Assembly: GCA_937929885.1 (NCBI GenBank)
Contig: CALFUQ010000065.1
Coordinates: forward strand, 1-34,092
Length of the DNA: 34,092 nucleotides
From: an uncultured Saprospiraceae bacterium
Lineage (GTDB): Bacteria; Bacteroidota; Bacteroidia; Chitinophagales; Saprospiraceae
Direction of reading: 5' to 3'
Positions 33,261 to 34,092 of this stretch are shown here, piece after piece. Position numbers and translations under genes: made by a program. Under the pieces are notes generated by a model that was given only the letters and a program-made list of their open reading frames with translations, had not been told where the DNA came from and ran no database searches. Every line of letters begins with the position of its first letter. Position 1 is the stretch's first letter.

Positions 33261-34092
33261 GTGATTTATCAGTTTTTCATATTCGGAATATTTGTTCTGT
33301 GCGCAATTTCTACAGATGCACAATCTGGTGGTAATCATGTATTTGAATTTCTAAACCTCACCCACTCCGCACGATCTACTGCCCTGTCAGGCGGCATGGT
33401 CTCCGTGATAGACGATGATATCGCCTTAGCGTATGCTAATCCTGGATTGCTTAACGAGAGTATGCATAGACACCTTTCTATCAATCAGAATTTTCACTTT
33501 GCTGGTATCAAGCATGGATTCTTTAGTTACGGCCATCATCTTACTAGCCTAAATGCGACTGCTCATGTCGGTGTAAATTATATTGACTATGGCACCTTTG
33601 ATAGAATTGATGAATTTGAGAATCGGCAAGATCAATTTAATGCTAGAGGTATTGCATTAACACTAGGCGCTGGAAAACAAATCAATGAACGCTTAAGCCT
33701 AGGAGCAAATTTAAAATTCATCAATTCCACTTTGGAAGCCTACTCATCTTTTGGCGTAGGCGTTGATCTGGGTGCTACATTTAATAACCCTGAGAATCTA
33801 ATGACTTTTGGGTTTGTAATCAAAAATGTTGGCGTTCAGCTCAACAGCTTTACTGATAGTAGAGAATCGTTGCCAGTTGATATTCAGCTTGGCTTATCGA
33901 AGCGGTTTGAGCATTTGCCATTTAGATTTTCGATAGTGGCACACAGACTCGATGACTGGAATCTCAGTTACGATGATCCAACTCAGGTTACAAACGATCT
34001 TTTTGGTGAGCCTATAAATGAAGAGGGAGGTATATCTAAGTTTACCAATAACTTCTTTAGGCACTTTATCTTCAATGGTGAATTTCTAATTG
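33261..34092 (+). CDS. porQ: type IX secretion system protein PorQ, 3' truncated by window edge
   Basis: An open frame from a GTG at 33261, directly after an in-frame TGA (33255-33257), to the end of the window: 277 codons with no stop. The signal peptide (MIYQFFIFGIFVLCAISTDA) is followed by QSGGNHVFEFLNLTHSARSTALSGG, the diagnostic N-terminus of PorQ. A repeating beta-barrel of the FadL/PorV type follows (NYIDYGTFDRID, LTLGAGKQINERLSLGANLKF, FGFVIKNVGVQL). PorQ belongs to the T9SS attachment complex that anchors or modifies secreted cargo at the surface. The ORF track misses it because it lacks a stop. About 50 C-terminal residues are probably outside the window. Confidence 0.88.
   Translation, partial: MIYQFFIFGIFVLCAISTDAQSGGNHVFEFLNLTHSARSTALSGGMVSVIDDDIALAYANPGLLNESMHRHLSINQNFHFAGIKHGFFSYGHHLTSLNATAHVGVNYIDYGTFDRIDEFENRQDQFNARGIALTLGAGKQINERLSLGANLKFINSTLEAYSSFGVGVDLGATFNNPENLMTFGFVIKNVGVQLNSFTDSRESLPVDIQLGLSKRFEHLPFRFSIVAHRLDDWNLSYDDPTQVTNDLFGEPINEEGGISKFTNNFFRHFIFNGEFLI

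Overview
The window is an AT-rich chromosomal segment of a Bacteroidota bacterium, most likely from the Saprospirales/Chitinophagales side of the phylum. The evidence is the type IX secretion protein PorQ at the right edge, TonB paralogs with the 'MPRFPGC...WTPGKQRGRNVKV' C-terminal domain, a PpiD/SurA-type foldase, an uppS-bamA-ompH cluster, a type 2 isoleucyl-tRNA synthetase, a mitochondrial-like citrate synthase, and several promoters matching the phylum's -33 TTTG / -7 TAnnTTTG consensus. No phage, transposon, tRNA, rRNA or CRISPR array is visible. Almost every base is in a recognisable gene, so this is mainly core-genome sequence with a few unusual loci.

Layout. Bases 1-708 hold the end of the 2-oxoglutarate dehydrogenase E2 gene and a small membrane protein. 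Bases 701-4611 (minus) form the most unusual unit: a LolD-like ABC ATPase, an FtsX-like permease with a histidine-rich loop, two tandem paralogous secreted proteins with a CFFCG motif (DUF3299-like), and a zincin-type lipoprotein, all behind one promoter. Bases 4663-7403 (minus) carry a ROK sugar kinase, a RidA-family protein with a lipoprotein signal, and a DUF1015 protein. Bases 7488-13839 (plus) carry a MATE exporter, ileS and a DUF819 membrane protein. Bases 13859-16008 (minus) carry crcB, a WecA-like transferase and a repeat-containing lipoprotein.

Bases 16164-20199 (plus) are an envelope-biogenesis cluster: uppS, bamA and an OmpH/Skp chaperone. Its likely terminator lies inside the 3' end of the convergent site-2-protease gene. 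Bases 20204-22443 (minus) hold that protease and an acyl-CoA dehydrogenase; 22520-24319 is a secreted TPR protein. Bases 24449-29568 (minus) look like one long run: small secreted protein, citrate synthase, gcvH, GNAT, VanZ-like, then two tandem tonB paralogs ending in a clear terminator. Bases 29662-34092 (plus) carry a DUF3109 protein, a PpiD-like foldase, a MORN-repeat lipoprotein and a truncated porQ that the ORF track misses.

Four ORF-track starts (4606, 19660, 25381, 26518) are TTG codons that are better replaced by downstream ATGs. At 4606 and 19660 the TTG is the last three bases of a -7 promoter box. The best candidate for an undescribed system is the 701-4606 operon, read here as a possible envelope metal-handling module. 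The best single-residue observation is the GIHH (instead of HIGH) signature in IleRS.
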